From NCBI GenBank assembly GCA_023423995.1, contig JAFAEL010000107.1, forward strand, positions 1-9,036: DNA of 9,036 nucleotides, given 5' to 3'. The translations under genes and the position numbers were made by a program. Origin of the DNA: Pseudomonadota bacterium (lineage in GTDB: Bacteria; Pseudomonadota; Alphaproteobacteria; Rhizobiales; Beijerinckiaceae). Below are positions 6,742-9,036 of the stretch, one piece after another (the stretch's first letter is position 1; each line of letters opens with the position of its first letter). The notes beneath the pieces were generated by a model, which was given only the letters and a program-made list of their open reading frames with translations, had not been told where the DNA came from and ran no database searches.

Positions 6742-7356
6742 GTGACCGCCCTGCTCAGTCTCAGCCGCGCGATCGACGGCTTCACCCGCACGATCGGGCG
6801 CATCTCCGCCTGGGCGATCCTCGTTGCGGTCCTCGTCTCGGCCGTGAACGCGATCGTCCGGAAGGCATTCGGGATTTCCTCGAACGCCTGGCTCGAACTG
6901 CAGTGGTATCTGTTCGGCGCAGTCTTCATGTTCTGCGCGCCCTGGACGCTCGCAGTGAACGAGCACATCCGCATCGACATCGTCTCCTCGAAGCTGTCGG
7001 AGCGGGGCCGGAACATCATCGAGTTCATCGGTCTCTTCCTGTTTCTCCTGCCCTTCGCGCTGCTGATGACGGTGCTCTCCTGGCCCTTCTTCCTGAGCTC
7101 CTTCAGGAGCGGGGAGGTCTCGAGCAGCGCCGGCGGCCTGACGATCTGGCCTGCGAAGCTCCTGATCCTGATCGGCTTCGCGCTCCTGCTGGTCCAGTGG
7201 GTGAGCGAGGTGATCAAGCGCGTGGCGATCGCGCGCGGGCTCATGGCGGATCCGCATGCCGTCGGGCACCAGACGGCCGCCGAGGCCGAGGCCGAGCGCC
7301 TGCTCGCCCTCAGCGGCAGCGATCCGAACGTGAAGCCCCCGGCCCTGCAGAGCTGA
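6742..7356 (+). CDS. TRAP transporter small permease, DctQ family
   Basis: Small membrane subunit of a tripartite ATP-independent periplasmic transporter, which uses an ion gradient and an extracytoplasmic binding protein to import organic acids or related solutes. The 204-residue product has four predicted membrane segments (about 20-38, 53-72, 91-113, 134-158). It also shows the DctQ hallmarks: a LELQWYLFGAVFMF segment (51-64), NEHIRIDIV (73-81) after the second helix, and a GGLTIWPAKLLI block (131-142) leading into the last helix. The cytoplasmic C-terminal tail (about 165-204) is polar and Ala/Glu-rich. The start is a GTG at 6742 with a good AGAGGGA (6729-6735) 6 nt upstream. The large permease gene follows 44 nt after its stop on the same strand, so the two form an operon. 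The substrate cannot be read from this subunit. Confidence 0.92.
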   Translation: MTALLSLSRAIDGFTRTIGRISAWAILVAVLVSAVNAIVRKAFGISSNAWLELQWYLFGAVFMFCAPWTLAVNEHIRIDIVSSKLSERGRNIIEFIGLFLFLLPFALLMTVLSWPFFLSSFRSGEVSSSAGGLTIWPAKLLILIGFALLLVQWVSEVIKRVAIARGLMADPHAVGHQTAAEAEAERLLALSGSDPNVKPPALQS

Positions 7357-7400
7357 CCCGTCGCGCCGCCCGCAACTCGTAATTCCTGTCCGAGGCTCAC

Positions 7401-9036
7401 GTGGCTGAATTCATCGCCAACAACCTCGCGCCGATCATGTTCGCGGCGCTCGTCATCTTCCTGCTCCTCGGCTACCCGGTCGCCTTCGCGCTGGCCGCGA
7501 ACGGGCTCCTCTTCTTCATCATCGCGGTCGAGCTCGCGCCCTATGCGCCGCATTCGATCACGCTGAGCTGGCCCCTCCTGCAGGCGCTGCCCGAACGCGT
7601 CTTCCAGGTGATGTCGAACGAGGTGCTGCTGGCGGTACCGTTCTTCACATTCATGGGCCTGATCCTCGAACGGTCGGGCATGGCCGAGGACCTGCTCGAC
7701 ACGATCGGCCAGCTCTTCGGCACGATCCGCGGCGGCCTCGCCTATGCGGTGATCTTCGTCGGCGCGCTGCTCGCGGCGACCACGGGCGTGGTCGCGGCCT
7801 CGGTCATCTCGATGGGCCTGATCTCGCTGCCCATCATGCTGCGCTACGGCTACGACCGGCGCGTCGCCTCGGGCGTGATCGCGGCCTCCGGCACGCTGGC
7901 CCAGATCATCCCGCCCTCGCTCGTCCTCATCGTCATGGCCGACCAGCTCGGCCGCTCCGTCGGCGACATGTACGAGGGCGCGTTCCTGCCCGGCCTGATC
8001 CTCGCCGGCCTTTATGCCGGCTACGTGTTCCTGATGAGCATGATCTACCCGAAATCCGCCCCGGGCCTTCCGGTCGAGGCGATCGGGTACCGGGAGCCGG
8101 ACGGCTCGCGCGGCGTGTGGCAGCTCGGCGTGCTCGTCCTCTTCTCCGGCCTCGTCGGCTACTACGTGATGACGCAGACGAGCATCCGCGGCGGTGCGGA
8201 TTTCGTCATCCTGACGATCTGCGTCTCGACGGTGGTCGCGCTCATCTGCGCCGTGATGCACCGCTTCCTCGGCGCGAGCCGCGTGGTCCTCTCGGCCCTG
8301 TTCGTGGTGGTCCTCGGCGCGGCCTACCTCTTCCTGCACCGCGCCTACCCGAGCTACGAGGTCACCGCCCTCGTGATCGAGATGGTGGCGGCCGCCGCGC
8401 TCTATGCGCTGCTCGTCGGCCTCGTCGAGCGGATGGCGGGATTGCGGCTGATGTCCCGGATGGCGACCCAGGTCACCTTCGTGATGGTGCCGCCGCTCCT
8501 CCTCATCTTCCTCGTGCTGGGCACCATCTTCATCGGCGTCGCGACCCCGACGGAAGGCGGCGCGATGGGTGCGCTCGGCTCCCTCATCCTCGCCGCCGTC
8601 AAGCGCCGGCTCGATCGCAATCCGGCGCGGTTCAACTGGTCGCTCGTCCAGCAGGCGACGGAATCGACCGCGAAGCTCTCCGCCTTCGTGATCTTCATCC
8701 TGCTCGGCGCGCGCGTGTTCTCGCTGACCTTCTATGGCGTCAACGGCCATATCTGGGTCGAGCACCTGATGACCTCGCTCCCGGGCGGCCAGACGGGCTT
8801 CCTGGTGGTCGTGAACGCGCTCGTCTTCGTGCTGGCGTTCTTCCTCGATTACTTCGAGCTCGCCTTCATCATCATCCCGCTGCTCGGGCCCGTGGCCGAC
8901 AAGCTCGGGATCGACCTGATCTGGTTCGGCGTGATGCTGGCCGTGAACATGCAGACGAGCTTCATGCACCCGCCCTTCGGCTTCGCGCTGTTCTTCCTGC
9001 GCTCGGTCGCCCCGAAGGTGCCCTATCTCGACCGCA
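7401..9036 (+). CDS. TRAP transporter large permease, DctM family, 3' end cut by window edge
   Basis: Main transport subunit of the TRAP system, with 545 residues from a GTG at 7401 (GAGG about 6 nt upstream) to the window edge without a stop. Family landmarks are VPFFTFMGLILERSG (79-93), a GGLAYAVIFVGALLAATTGVVAAS stretch (111-134), GTLAQIIPPSLVLI (164-177), ATPTEGGAMGALGSL (381-395), FFLDYFELAFIIIPLLGP (480-497) and MQTSFMHPPFGFALFFL (517-533). Ordinary DctM proteins are about 430 residues. Here the two halves are separated by an additional hydrophobic region (about 222-355) with perhaps three or four further membrane segments, so the protein resembles the longer DctM variants of about 600 residues. 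Because the last landmark block is already reached, only the C-terminal end should be missing. No binding-protein gene lies beside it in the window. Family certain, substrate unknown. Confidence 0.93.
   Translation, partial: MAEFIANNLAPIMFAALVIFLLLGYPVAFALAANGLLFFIIAVELAPYAPHSITLSWPLLQALPERVFQVMSNEVLLAVPFFTFMGLILERSGMAEDLLDTIGQLFGTIRGGLAYAVIFVGALLAATTGVVAASVISMGLISLPIMLRYGYDRRVASGVIAASGTLAQIIPPSLVLIVMADQLGRSVGDMYEGAFLPGLILAGLYAGYVFLMSMIYPKSAPGLPVEAIGYREPDGSRGVWQLGVLVLFSGLVGYYVMTQTSIRGGADFVILTICVSTVVALICAVMHRFLGASRVVLSALFVVVLGAAYLFLHRAYPSYEVTALVIEMVAAAALYALLVGLVERMAGLRLMSRMATQVTFVMVPPLLLIFLVLGTIFIGVATPTEGGAMGALGSLILAAVKRRLDRNPARFNWSLVQQATESTAKLSAFVIFILLGARVFSLTFYGVNGHIWVEHLMTSLPGGQTGFLVVVNALVFVLAFFLDYFELAFIIIPLLGPVADKLGIDLIWFGVMLAVNMQTSFMHPPFGFALFFLRSVAPKVPYLDR

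Noticed and set aside
5554..7269. 571-codon open frame on the minus strand opposite moaA and dctQ
   Set aside because: Overlaps moaA, whose cluster cysteines and motifs are intact, and spans an intergenic gap; no domain is recognisable in it.
6633..8969. 778-codon open frame on the minus strand opposite dctQ and dctM
   Set aside because: Antisense shadow of membrane-protein genes. The His/Asp/Glu/Arg-rich composition is the mirror of Leu/Val/Ile/Ala codons, with no recognisable domain.

Overview
The window is a GC-rich chromosomal segment, and everything in it looks like ordinary core genome of an alphaproteobacterium. A Rhizobiales/Hyphomicrobiales member near Methylobacteriaceae (Methylobacterium or Microvirga type) is my best guess. 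The guess rests on recalled similarity of protein S2 with its long C-terminal extension, the gene order and the promoter style; it was not searched.

Left half (1-4908), all on the minus strand, read from right to left: rpsB (ribosomal protein S2), tsf (EF-Ts), pyrH (UMP kinase), frr (ribosome recycling factor), uppS (undecaprenyl diphosphate synthase) and cdsA (CDP-diglyceride synthetase, cut by the left edge). This is the classic translation-to-envelope-lipid cluster. rpsB and tsf supply the ribosome and the elongation cycle. pyrH makes UDP for nucleic acid and cell-wall precursors. frr recycles ribosomes. uppS makes the C55 lipid carrier for peptidoglycan, and cdsA makes CDP-diacylglycerol for phospholipids. 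A promoter and a roughly 100-nt leader precede rpsB. A hairpin with a short U run follows tsf and may partly separate rpsB-tsf from pyrH-frr-uppS-cdsA.

Middle (5082-6585): a small DUF971 gene (minus strand) is divergent from moaA (plus strand), which encodes the radical-SAM GTP 3',8-cyclase of molybdenum cofactor synthesis. They share a 94-bp intergenic region.

Right part (6742-9036, plus strand): the two membrane subunits of a TRAP transporter, a DctQ-type small permease and a DctM-type large permease cut by the right edge. The periplasmic binding protein (DctP) is not in the window, so the substrate cannot be assigned.

No stretch over 300 bases lacks a gene; the longest gaps are 173 nt (upstream of rpsB) and 156 nt (after moaA). 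I saw no tRNA, rRNA, CRISPR, insertion sequence or prophage sign, and no evidence of an undescribed system. The points most worth a look are the helix-hairpin-helix-like tail fused to S2, the rpsB leader with a TTG start, the DUF971/moaA pairing, and the extra membrane region inside DctM.
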